A stretch of DNA of 64,000 nucleotides, taken from assembly GCA_903813345.2 (NCBI GenBank), contig CAIIXF020000005.1, positions 27,035,375-27,099,374 of the forward strand. The letters are read 5' to 3'. The notes beneath the pieces are model-generated. The model saw only the letters and a program-made list of their open reading frames with translations. It was not told the origin of the DNA and made no database searches. The DNA comes from Owenia fusiformis (taxonomy: Eukaryota > Annelida > Polychaeta > Sabellida > Oweniidae). Both the position numbers and the translations under genes were made by a program. Of this stretch, positions 1 through 11,600 are shown in pieces; position 1 is the stretch's first letter; each line of letters begins with the position of its first letter.

Positions 1-112
1 AGCAGTGCAATTTCCCGCCAGAGGTAGGCTTTCGTCGCATCGTCAAGCTTCATAGGGAATGCTGGGATACAATCCGCCAAGCGTATCCATAATGCCGATA
101 TTGTGATTCCTG
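1..112 (-). CDS. possible internal exon of an unidentified minus-strand gene, cut by the window edge
   Basis: Reading the minus strand, an acceptor-like ACAG near 113-116 is followed by an open frame to the window edge. It contains ITISALWIRLADC and MKLDDATKAYLWREIAL, whose composition looks protein-like. Its phase (two bases completing a codon begun by one base) fits the donor of the RING-like exon at 398-449, so the two could be consecutive exons. However, the joined sequence does not continue a RING finger, and I do not recognise the family. It may be coding by chance. Confidence 0.25.
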
Positions 113-196
113 TATTCCAACAAGGCATAACAAAGATTAAATCTTATACGAATTACAAAATACTATGTATAAATAGAATACCAAAAACTAAACAAA

Positions 197-320
197 GCAT
201 TTACATGCAAAATGTCACCACCTGCCATTTGTTACAAACTCAGAACACAGGCCACCAAACACCATCCACAGAAAAGTTAGAGAGTATAACAATATGTCAC
301 CACTTGTGGTGGTGACATAA
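197..320 (-). repeat. short MITE-like repeat, copy 1
   Basis: Roughly 120-bp repeat ending in near-complementary GTCACCACC / GGTGGTGAC blocks, with a terminal hairpin (GTCACCACTTGTGGTGGTGAC-like). The same sequence recurs at 4431-4548, 5711-5813 and 9136-9280 in the opposite orientation. Its terminus also resembles the end of the large pearl-like element at 19387-21046 (CAATATG...GTGGTGGGGACAT), so it may be a core-less relative. Confidence 0.65.
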
Positions 321-397
321 CAAAACTACATTTTCACACAAAGAAACATCTCTGTAAATTCAATCTATCCGGTACTGAAGTACGGGATATAGCTTAC

Positions 398-449
398 CAT
401 CCAAGCCCTCCAAGGCTATTTCGTCCAGACATATGGAACATGCAGACAT
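398..449 (-). CDS. possible first coding exon of a RING-finger-like protein
   Basis: The minus strand has an ATG at 449 followed by MSACSICLDEIALEGLD and a good donor (G|GTAAGC) at 398/397. C-x2-C with a preceding start and the CSICLDE wording is typical of the first half of a RING finger (E3 ubiquitin ligases). The remaining Cys/His ligands are not found in this exon and would have to lie in later exons to the left. The open frame at 1-112 is phase-compatible but lacks the expected C-x-H-x2-C. The divergent arrangement would share the 2.2-kb interval with the kinesin gene. Treat this as a candidate only. Confidence 0.35.
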
Positions 450-966
450 GACTGTTGTAGAAATGGGTTTACCAAAATCTACCTTACTGCTTCTATGTTT
501 AGCTCATCAGCTGGCATGGTATATGAAACAAAAAAAAAGAAATTGTCAGTTAGCAGGGATTCATCATTCATATTCAGTGTTTCAAAATACCATTTTATCT
601 GCATATAAGTAATTCTGCCAAATATGTAGCTTTTTATTTTGAATATATGAAAGTTTTAGGTCTAATGCTAAACTTATTCACAAGTCAAAATGGGATGAAA
701 TGGTATTCTGCATTCATCTGAAGTTTTTTTCTTAGGCTTGTCATCTCAGTTTGATATTTGTATAACTACCAGTCATTTAAACCATGGGCTTTCATGCCCA
801 TGTTTAAAGGACAACTGAAATAACTTTTCTCAACTTGCAGCTACAAAAACGCGGTTTTCTCCATTGTAAGCCCAACGTAGAGTTCTTGCGATAGCCATTA
901 TAAAATAAATGTTAGATAACTGCTAACGGTCATAGATAACGAAATAAAACTAACTGATTAATCAAA

Positions 967-1161
967 TTGGCCCCCACGTGATTAGTAACGTCATATACAA
1001 AATATAGCTTTGGTTTATTGGTTTCTTAGTAATCACAATGTCACGGCAACCATAGGATTGTTGTGTAAACTAATAACAAAACATTTCGGCATTATGACGT
1101 CATGATCCAATGGACCAAAACGGGCCATGTGGGGACCAGTGAGAGATCACGTGGGGGCCAA
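967..1161. repeat. foldback/MITE-like element
   Basis: A 16-bp perfect inverted repeat, TTGGCCCCCACGTGAT at 967-982 and its complement at 1146-1161. Weaker complementarity extends outward on both sides (TAACGTCA and TTAGATAACTGCTAACG-like arms). No clear target duplication was seen. Confidence 0.6.
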
Positions 1162-2487
1162 TAACGTCACAACCAATTCGAATATTGCTTATTAAGCAGC
1201 TAATAACGATCGTTAGAGTAAAATAATTTCCACACTACTGATGAGAAAACATGTCCAAATACATCTATCAAAAAATTATATTGATTCCTTTTAGGTTAGA
1301 AATACCATTTCATATCTGCTTTAAGTGTAGAAAAATCTGAACTTGAATTATGTTTGAACAAATGGTCACAGGTTCACACTAGTTCTGAAACTCTGATGAA
1401 ATCATTACAGGAATACAAGATTTTTCCTAATGGTAGGTAATACTGAAGTGTTATGACCAAGGATTACTCGAGTCTCTAGCCAATACTTGGCTAGAGGTGC
1501 TTTCATCTGGAATACTGTGAACTCCATTTGAAAAAAGCTGGCCGCCGTGTCATAAATTTATTGAATATTTTAAAAATCGCCAGCTAAATCAATCATAAAT
1601 TAAATCGGATCCGACTCGGCTCCTTGATGAGATTGACATGATTTCGTCTAAAATTAAAACAAAATGGATCCAAGAAAAATGGCGATATTCGAAAACTGGA
1701 TGAAATGTCGTTAACGTCTGACATTAGTAACTGGCTGTAAATTCTAAGTTAGCGATCCAGAAGATGTGAACTAATACACTGATCACTTCATGTGTTTTGG
1801 AATTTTTGGTGAGGTAATAAGACCAAAACTCGCAATTCAAATTGTGATGTGGAAAAATGGCGGACATATGATTTCAAATTTTATGATTACGACATGACCA
1901 ATTGTTCATGCAGGAAATTATCTTTCCAGGAAGGCCACGATACAGTGACCTTAGAAGAAGGTAAACGTAGGATAGCAAGTTGAAGTTATACAATCTTTGC
2001 ACGCTATGTCTACTCTGTGTTCAGACTGACGGGAGCCGAGTGAATGAAGATGCAGCACTGTAACTTGGTGATTGCACGGAGCGGCACTCTCAGAACAAGA
2101 AAGCCTTTTCAGTGACTATTGAGTATTGAGTGTACCACAAGTGTATATATATATATATATGTCAATTGAGTTTAGTTAGCTGTATACTAGGGTGTAAATA
2201 TAGACTAAACTTAGAGATAGGAATGATGAGTTTCGAGTTTCACTCGGAAACAAGTTCATTTTATAATTTCAGATTTCTTTCTTATCTATGTGTCTAAATT
2301 ACATCGTACATAGCAAATCAAATATCGGAATAAATTGTACTTACGCAATCAAGTATACACATCGAGTTATTTCTCAAAAATAACATAAATCAAGAGAAAT
2401 GTGAAACATTCTCAACATGTTTTATTTATTTACTACAGTTCGGCAATTGAGATTGTTGAACTAAAGGTGGCAGGTCAATAATTTTAT

Positions 2488-2581
2488 CCAATGAAATTGA
2501 TCATCACATAATGTTATCTAGATTTTGATTGGTCCAATTTAAAACACAAATTTTGAAAATTCTGGCCAGGAAAAGTTTGAA
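2488..2581 (+). promoter_or_regulatory. CCAAT boxes and CHR-like motifs ahead of kinesin-5
   Basis: CCAAT at 2488-2492, ATTGG at 2528-2532 and CCAAT at 2534-2538 are followed by two TTTGAA hexamers at 2552-2557 and 2576-2581. This is about 100-200 bases before the start codon. CCAAT boxes followed by a CHR (TTTGAA) are the known arrangement in promoters of animal G2/M genes (NF-Y plus MuvB/DREAM), a class that includes mammalian KIF11. The motifs are short and the region is AT-rich, so chance occurrence is possible. Confidence 0.35.
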
Positions 2582-2686
2582 AAGTATCTACAATATTGCT
2601 GATTATTGTCGGTTGATCTGTCGATATATTTAAAAAAGTACGATAATAGTACAAACCGACACACAAAGAATACAAATCGTTACAAT

Positions 2687-5600
2687 ATGGTGAAATCCAA
2701 GGCGGAAAAAGATGCTAATCAGCACATCAATGTTGTGGTTCGTTGCAGGTGAGTCTAAAAAATGATCAATTTTATTTTCAAAAAACAAATCAATTTTTTA
2801 TTTCATTATTTCGACTAATCCAACTCCTTCACTGTCCTACCTTTCATCCGTGAAATTACAACCTATATAGGTATATGAACCAACCACCTACCAGTTTTAT
2901 TTGACACATGATGTAGACATCTATGCTTTCATCTCCAGTGGTTTAGATCTCAAGTCATTTGTCCATGGAGGCACTATTCTGGCTGCTTTCAACTGAATAC
3001 TGAAGCTGTCCATCAAGTCAGTTCATCTCACTCGTCATCTCAGTCGCTAGTTCAACAAGTTAAACCCAATACCACGGCTTTCATTTATAATCTGAGTGTT
3101 CTTGTTGCCGTGGTTGGGTTTAACTTCCGTGCTATGCTTTCATTGGTTGCAAATTCTCACTATCAGTTATTAATAAAATGCGCATAGAATTCCATGCGCT
3201 GCCATAGGCCATCATTAAAATTTTTTGCATCAAGGGCCGAATAGGCACGGATGTTAAACCTAGGGCGGGCCACAAGAAATGTCAGATAAGAAATAAGGCC
3301 CAGACTAGGTTTAACTTGTTGAACTACTCAGTCGCATCCATAACAGCCATCTCAGTACCCATACCAGTCATCTCAGGTTTATAAAGCTCAAATATTGAAG
3401 ATTAATAAAGGTGAAAGATTAGATCTTGTCTAGCTCAAGATCTTAAAATCGGCAGAAATATTGTCGTCATATCGGTAACTGGTCCCCATCATCTCATTCT
3501 CTGGTTTCCGTCATCTCAGTTTGAGCATAATCATTTCATTTTCTTTAACATGTCCACTCAGTTTTGTGACCAACAACTCAGTTTTTCATACCCATTATTT
3601 CTTTGCCCAATATCTAAAACCAATGGCAATTTTCAAATACTGTTGCTGGTTACAATAAAACACTCAATTTACGTGATTGAGACCCTCAGTTATATTGGAG
3701 TATGTAGCCATATGAGGTCTATTCTAATTTACTTCACCTTAAATATTTTTGGATTCTTAAAATACATTCTTCAAAAATCAGAATTTAGGATATTAATAAA
3801 CTCAGATAATCAGGTAGATTTGAATGATCTTTGCATTATGGAAAAAAGTGGAGTATCATTTTTATCAATTGTTTGGAAAAATTTTAGGCCAATGAATGAA
3901 GCAGAAAAGAAGAGAGGATCACATAATGTGGTAGAGGTCGACCAGAACAAAGGCGAAGTTACAATAAAGGAGAAGCTGCTCCCCCTGGCTCATACCAAGA
4001 CATTTAACTATGACAGAGTATTTGGTCCAAACACCAAGCAGATATCTGTCTATAAAGAGGTTGTTGTACCTGTTATTGATGAAGTCCTGATGGGGTATAA
4101 CTGCACTATATTTGCGTAAGTGAATTGTTTTACCATCTTTTTGAATGCTTGATTGTAAATTAAGTTGGAATTATCTAAGATCTTGTTACAACAGGCATTA
4201 GGTGTATGTTGTTACTTCCCTAAATTCTTTTACCATATTCTCTCTAATAAATGCACGATGCAATTTTCCTGTAGAGTGTCTTAAAGTAATGGGCGATAAT
4301 AGAATGAAACATTCATTTCCTGCTTAAAACTGGACCCAGTCCGACTAGACAACACAATATCAGACCTCCATGTTTTCCTCATGCATTTATCGATTGGTTG
4401 AATATGACGGCATAATAATCATTATTGTTTATGGTACCACCACAAGTGGTGATATACTGATATAATAGTCTCCAACTTTTTTTGTGGCGGTATCTGGCCT
4501 TCAGTTTCTAACACATGGCAGGTGGTGACAATGACATGTTAATGCCTTGTTTTCACAATATTATTGTATCTGGTTGTAGATATGGTCAGACAGGAACAGG
4601 AAAGACATTCACAATGGAGGGAGAGAGAAGTAATAACATGACGTGTTCATGGGAAGAAGATCCTCTAGCTGGGATCATCCCTCGATCTCTGCATCAGCTC
4701 TTTGAGAGGCTTAATAAACAAGTATGGATATGGAACAAGACATTATGACTTTTTAAAGCGTAATAATAATCCTACTAGGGTTCATTTTGTTAGTGGCAAT
4801 CAGTGATCTGCCCAGCATTAAAGCAAGTGGGCCCAGTCATCCACCTGAAATTTTAAAAACATGCTTGCTCACCTGAAAATTCTGCACCCACTTGAAAATT
4901 AGAAAAACCGGCTTAACTGTCATCGTTTTATTGTGAAGGAGTATTTAATTAAAATGATTCGTTTGTTATTTCAGGATATTGAATTCTCCATGAGAATTTC
5001 CTATATTGAGTTATACAACGAGGAACTCTATGACCTTCTTAACTCATCTGAAGAACCACTGAGACTCAGGATATATGAGGACTCTGCAAAGAAGGTACAC
5101 ATGTCATTTTGGGTTTTATTTTACTATTGGGAAATTACTTCTTGATTTCAACTGTATGAATGTTATCTTACAAATTTTGCATGGGATGTTGAGTGAGTTG
5201 TGTTCAATTCTAGCGATATAACATCACAGATTAGTGAAGGTGTGACATTGAGACATGGGAGTCACTGGAAAAGATTCACCTCTATGGCACTCTTTTAACA
5301 TACATCACAATGAGGCTTCCCTTGATACATACAAATACAGATGACTACTCACTACTACCCTATAACCATATACAAGGGAAGATTAATCACATATTTGTAT
5401 TTGTATATAATACACATGTACACATTTTATTTATACTTGTATATTTCAGGGATCTGTGATAATCAATGGAATGGAAGAAGCAGTTGTAACAAATAAAGAT
5501 GATGTCTACAATATATTGGAGATGGGGGCAGCCAAGAGGCAAACCGCAGCAACGCTACTTAATGCACAGTCCAGGTAATTATTGTACTTGTGAAGTTTTC

Positions 5601-8600
5601 ACAATACAAGGTGACAGTGCACAAAGCCAATCTTCTAACTGCCTGGAAATGACATGAACATGTGAAATTATATAATGCAGAGTATGTTAAGTTTTCTGTT
5701 AGTTAAAGATGTTGTGTCACCACCAAAAGTGGATGATGTATGTTGGTTGGTGTTTGGCAGTCTGCATCTTTAACAAATGGCTGGTGGTGACATTTTGCAT
5801 ATTGCTTTGTATTTTGTATAATGCAGTTGTCAATTCTGGAGTATTATTTAATCCTTGCATGTGTATGTCCATTTTGCATTCCAGTCGATCACATTCTGTG
5901 TTCAGTGTAACTCTTCATATGAAGGAAAATACCATAGATGGAGAAGAACTCTTAAAAACAGGAAAATTGAACTTAGTGAGTCTTTGTTTTTATTGCAACC
6001 TTTGTGTAATGTACATCCACATCTATCAATATTTTGAGGAAAAGGCCCATTGTCCATAACCTTTTGCTTGTAAACATTGATTTTTTTAATGCAAGTTTGA
6101 ATTCGAGAAATATAATGAATGTTTAATTGCATCTTTTAAAAGATGCGTCAATCTGTAAAAACTCTGTAATGGGACAACATCAAAAATTGACCTTGTTTCA
6201 AAATAGAGTATAAAAAGGTGCGTGTACATTTTATACAATATTCCATATTTAGATTGTGTTTTGAACCAACATTATATTATATGGCGAATTCCATGTAATG
6301 AAAGCTATCATCTATAATGATGGGCCACACCATAGGATGGATGTTGCATTTGATAACCTAACTACAACTTTGAGTGTTTCCCTTCCTAGGTTGATTTGGC
6401 TGGTAGCGAGAACATTGGAAGATCTGGGGCTGTGGAGAAACGTGCCAAAGAAGCAGGGAATATTAACCAAAGTCTGCTAACTTTGGGTAGAGTTATCACT
6501 GCTCTTGTAGAGCATGCTCCTCACATACCATACAGGTAATATTCAACTCTGATTTATGTTAAAACATACCCCTATCATCTACTGATTGAATAAGGCCTCT
6601 GCAATATTTGAAAGGTATTCTGCTATACTGATTTCATGAGTTTCCAGTATTATTTTTACAATGTGTACTTCCAAATATCTAACAGGCCCAGTATAAGTTA
6701 TGCTTAGCACATGCATCATGTTTGTTTTAAATCAAAATGGCGTATTACCTGAGTAAATTCCAGCTAACATTTCCACATTTACTATATCCCCATTAAAAAT
6801 GTCCCCAACAGCAACCATATCAATGATTATCCATATTCTGCTAATATTCCAGAGAGAGTAAGCTGACCAGGCTACTACAAGACAGTCTGGGTGGACGAAC
6901 AAAGACCTCCATTATAGCAACCGTATCCCCAGCATCTTGTAACTTTGAGGAGACAGTTAGTACACTGGACTATGCCCACAGAGCTAAGAATATCACCAAT
7001 AGACCAGAGGTCAATCAGAAGCTCACCAAGAAGGCCCTCTTGAAGGTAATAAAGATGTCCGTGATCTCCCCAGGACAGCATAGAGGGTGGGTGTGTTGAA
7101 CAGGGCTGGTATAGGGCACTAGAAATGAACAGTCCAGAATGCCATTCAGTTAGATCCTGGGGATATCATAGGATGTCCTTTCCCAATGTGTAAAGATATA
7201 CTGAACCTAGAAAATATTGTGCATTGGAGTAAAATGCTCCACGGGAACATCGGCCAATGTTGTTACAAAGCAATGAAATAACACGCTCATTGAAGTTATC
7301 AGCATATCTCCCTGTATACGTCTTTAAATTTTAATCCATTAAATTTCACATTTCTAAAATGAAATGTTATTTCCAAAACTATTTATTATCCATTTTTCAT
7401 TTTCCATTTTTCATTCTTTTCCTAATCAGCATGATTCTCATTGAATAATTTCAGGAATATACAGAAGAGCTTGAGCGACTAAGACGTGACCTTCAGGCGT
7501 CACGAGAGAAGAATGGTATATACCTTGCTGAAGACAACTACAATGATATGATATCAAAGATAGCACAACAACAAGATACCATCAAAGATGTCACTGAGAG
7601 ACTTGACTCCCTGAAGACAGAGTTTGACCAGGTATGATATTGATATTAATTCAAAATCAGCCCTTGACCCCAAAATTCTGAATTGTATTTCGTCCATCTT
7701 ATTACGATAAAAGATGCTGGTTCATCTCACTATCAATTAATGTATTACAGAGTCAATTTATGATACTTATTACATAATAAATTATATATCCAAGCGATAA
7801 CTTACAGTAAGATAATATCCCATAAAATCAGTATTTGAAGTTTTAAAATTAACTTTATTACCTGTACTGAAAATATTTTGCTTTATGTTGTAAAGAACCT
7901 AATAATCTTTATCACTTACTTTCAGATCAGTGAGTTATTTGGAATCACTAAGGTTGAGCTAGAGGATACAAGTGAACAGTTGGCACAGACTACACAGGAG
8001 TTGGATACTTGTAAGGTGACCCTACATGACACTAAGTTACGTCTCCGTCAAACTACGCAGCAGAGAGACGAACAGACTCACCTGTTACATCACCACATGG
8101 ATACAGAGACTGTGCTTTACTCAGATGCAACTCAAGTAAGCTTTTTGGGAACAACCTCATAAAGACAATATTCAAACAGCATAACATTACTTCGAAATTC
8201 ATAAAAATAAAGTTGATGACAACTTTCTGAAATGTCTTCACACTTTACAAAATATTTTTGTGAATTTCAATAAAGACCAGCTGATGATTTAAGCAACGAG
8301 CATGGCCGGAGCATAAGAATCAACAATTTGCAGTAATTTGAATATGAATATTAATTACTTTCAGCTCTTGACCACTAGTGAAGAGGCAACCACTGATGTA
8401 TCTGGTCTCCATGCTAAACTAGATCGTAAACAAGCTGTAGAGACGCACAATGAAGATGCCAAGCAGCAATTCAAGAGTAACTTCTCCAAGGCTGTAGAAT
8501 CATTCCAGGGGGATGTTACTACATTTACCAACACCCAAGTGAATGGATTTCTTGACTTTATGAAACAACAGATAGGTGAGTAAACTGGAGAGCTGATCAT

Positions 8601-11600
8601 TAGTAGAAAATATTTTGATTGTTGACTGTTGATTTGTCTTTCACTTGAATATTGATAAAAAGAATATACTATAAGTCAATTTACACATTAAACAAAAATG
8701 TGTGATTGTACCAACAGGACAAAATTGGTTTGTGACATCCAATCATTCATTTGACCACAAAAATGCAAATATTGAAAATGTGTTGCTTAATATTTCAGAG
8801 ACTGGTGTTGAGAAGCGTGCTGAGGATGTGAGTAACGTATGTAGCCAACTGTCAGAGTGTGTTAACAAACTAAACACTATGGTAGGAGACATACACCAAT
8901 CACAAGAATCTACTACCAAGGACTTGCAGAACATAGCTGGTGACATCGAGACAAGTTGCAAGGCTCATAGTGTATGTAGAATAGTGCTTTATAGTGTATG
9001 CACTATAGTGGTTTATAGTGTATGTTATATGTAGTATGGTGCTTTAAGTCATACCTTTTTCACAAGCTTGAACAAATATATTAAAACTCGGACAACTCTT
9101 AAAAAATAATTTATGTTGAGGTACTATATTGTTTCTTATGTCACTGTTAAAAAATGGGTGACATATTGTTATGGTCTCCGTTTTTTGTGACGGTGGTTGG
9201 CTATCAGCGGTTTGCAATCGGCGGTTGGCATATCTAACAAATGGTGGTGACACTTTGCATGTTAATGCCTTGTATTTAAAGTTTTTAGTTTGTTTTGGTA
9301 TTTTCTTTGGATATAATATTTTCCTTTATTTATGTTCTTTTCAATCAGAATTCTGACAAGAAGGAGTGTATTCATTGTGAGAAGACTAGTAGCACTACTA
9401 TAACATAGTGTTACTATGACATCAAACTACTAGGCATTGAGCTACTAAGACATGGGACTACTATGACATTGCACTACTATGATATTGAAATTCTGTATAG
9501 AAACGAAAACCGTGAACTAACTAAATAAATTTTCCATTTTGTAGAGTTTAACCAGTGAATCGATGCAGATATTTCTTCAACAAGAGCATGCCAGTAGAAT
9601 GACAGACATCCAGAACATGCTATCTAGTATGAGCAACCAAATGAAAGAGCAAGCACACACTTTATCCCAACAGGTACGTCCAGTATGTTATTACAGACAA
9701 AAGTCAATCATCAAATAATTTAAAGATTCTGACTTAATTCAGTGTAATTATGTTTATATTAAATGTTATTATGATGCACAGTGGTTAATTTTGATTTAAA
9801 CTCTTTAATTTTGATTGAGTCAGTTCATTGTTAGACTGTCAGATGTATATTGTGCTGCTTCCTTATTTTACAAAGAAACATTCTATGCATCGCAGTATGT
9901 TATTTTTTTAAAAACATGCACTTTTGTTACCTAGTAATCACTTCTACTGGTCTATTATAGATTTCCAACCAGCAAAAAATGCTCCAAGAACATACAGAGG
10001 GCCAGTTAAGTAGACTAAGTGAGATTATTAACATCGTTGAAGAAGAGAGACAGGCAAGAACTGAAAGACACACTGAGAATATCGAACACACCAAAACAAT
10101 ACTTGAAACACAGGCAGAACTTCAAAAAGTGAGTGCTTTTATCTTAAACATACAATTTTTTGCAAATAGCTGCCATTTTGATTTTTCAAATTACTTAGCC
10201 AAGTTTCACAACATCATTGGATTACCTAAAGCTCATATCTCATTCACCAAAACTAGATGCGGCAAGAATGCTTTCCAGAAAAAATTAAAGAAACACCCAG
10301 TTATTCATATTTTAATTTAAAAATGAAAATACCATTGGCAGGTACAGCAAATTTTTAAGAATTATGAGTAAAAAGAGACTTGAACCTTCAAAATGCATGA
10401 AATGTTTAAAGATTTAAGCCTAAAACTCATTGATTTTTTCTACAAAGAAGCGTCATTAATATTATGAATATGTTACAGAAACTAAGAGCAGAAATAAATG
10501 CAGTTGTAGAGCGGGCATTCTCAACTGAACTAGCCAGTCTTACATCTGGAGTAGACACGCTACAGACGAACCTAACTCAGAGCCAGACAGTGTCCACCAA
10601 GAGTGACTCTGTAGTGACCAGGTTAGCATTTATGTTGTCATTTTTAAATAAAAACTAGTGCAGTGTTTAAAATGTGGCAGCCTTTGACTCAAACGAGTGT
10701 GACACCCAACTGAGAATTTGAAAAATTTGAAAATCCAAATTAGTTCAGCTGAGAAGTTTGAGAGAATTATTATTGCATATAATTCTTAATCAGAATTTAG
10801 CCAATCCTGTGAGCTGAAAAACAACTAGTTGCAATCAAACTACTCTAAAATAGCAGATTGGAATAAATGGAATTTTGCTTGCCATTTGTAGTAAAGTTGA
10901 AGAAGAGAAGGAAACGAGTGAACTCTTCAAGAAGCAACATGATGAGACTTGCCAGATGATCATGGGAGCCAGTTCTGCCAGTGAAGAAAAAGTAAGAACA
11001 AACATTAAGGTTGAGCATCACATTTCGTTCCAAATTCCCCCACAGGAGTAATGACATCCTTTGAGAATTCTAAGAAAACATATCCGCACCGATATAATTG
11101 CTAGAAATCACCTCCGATTTGATTAATCGACGATCCTCTATACTTTTGATATTAATGATAATCATTTTTTCAAATCAACTTACCCATAATGATAAACTTT
11201 ATGCAGAAGAGCTTTTCAACCCAAAATTGACACACCAAAACTTGGTAAAATTTAAATCAAAAACCTATGTTGCAGCTTCAGGAGAATGTAGAACAATGCA
11301 GCGCAAAGCAGACTGAACTACAGAGTACAGTCTGCAAGTACATAGAGAGCTCCCAGGAACAACACTGTAGCCATAGTAACCAGTTAGTGGAGCAACTGCA
11401 CACACAGACCCAACAATCACAGTCCGGTTTAGATGAGCATCATCAGAAGACACAGGTAGGATTTACTGATATGTAAAAATGTTCAGAGCAGTTATAGTCT
11501 AGGCTAATCTTCATAGAATTTTCATGCCATCCAAAATATGTCTATAGAATTATGCTATTTTGGTGTAATTTAGAATTATTGAATAAAAATGATTGCTATT

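Larger units (their letters stand above)
450..2686. other. intergenic interval upstream of the kinesin-5 gene
   Basis: No exon recognised. It contains a foldback repeat at 967-1161, a short (TA)n tract near 2144-2160, and promoter-like motifs close to the kinesin start. Confidence 0.6.
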
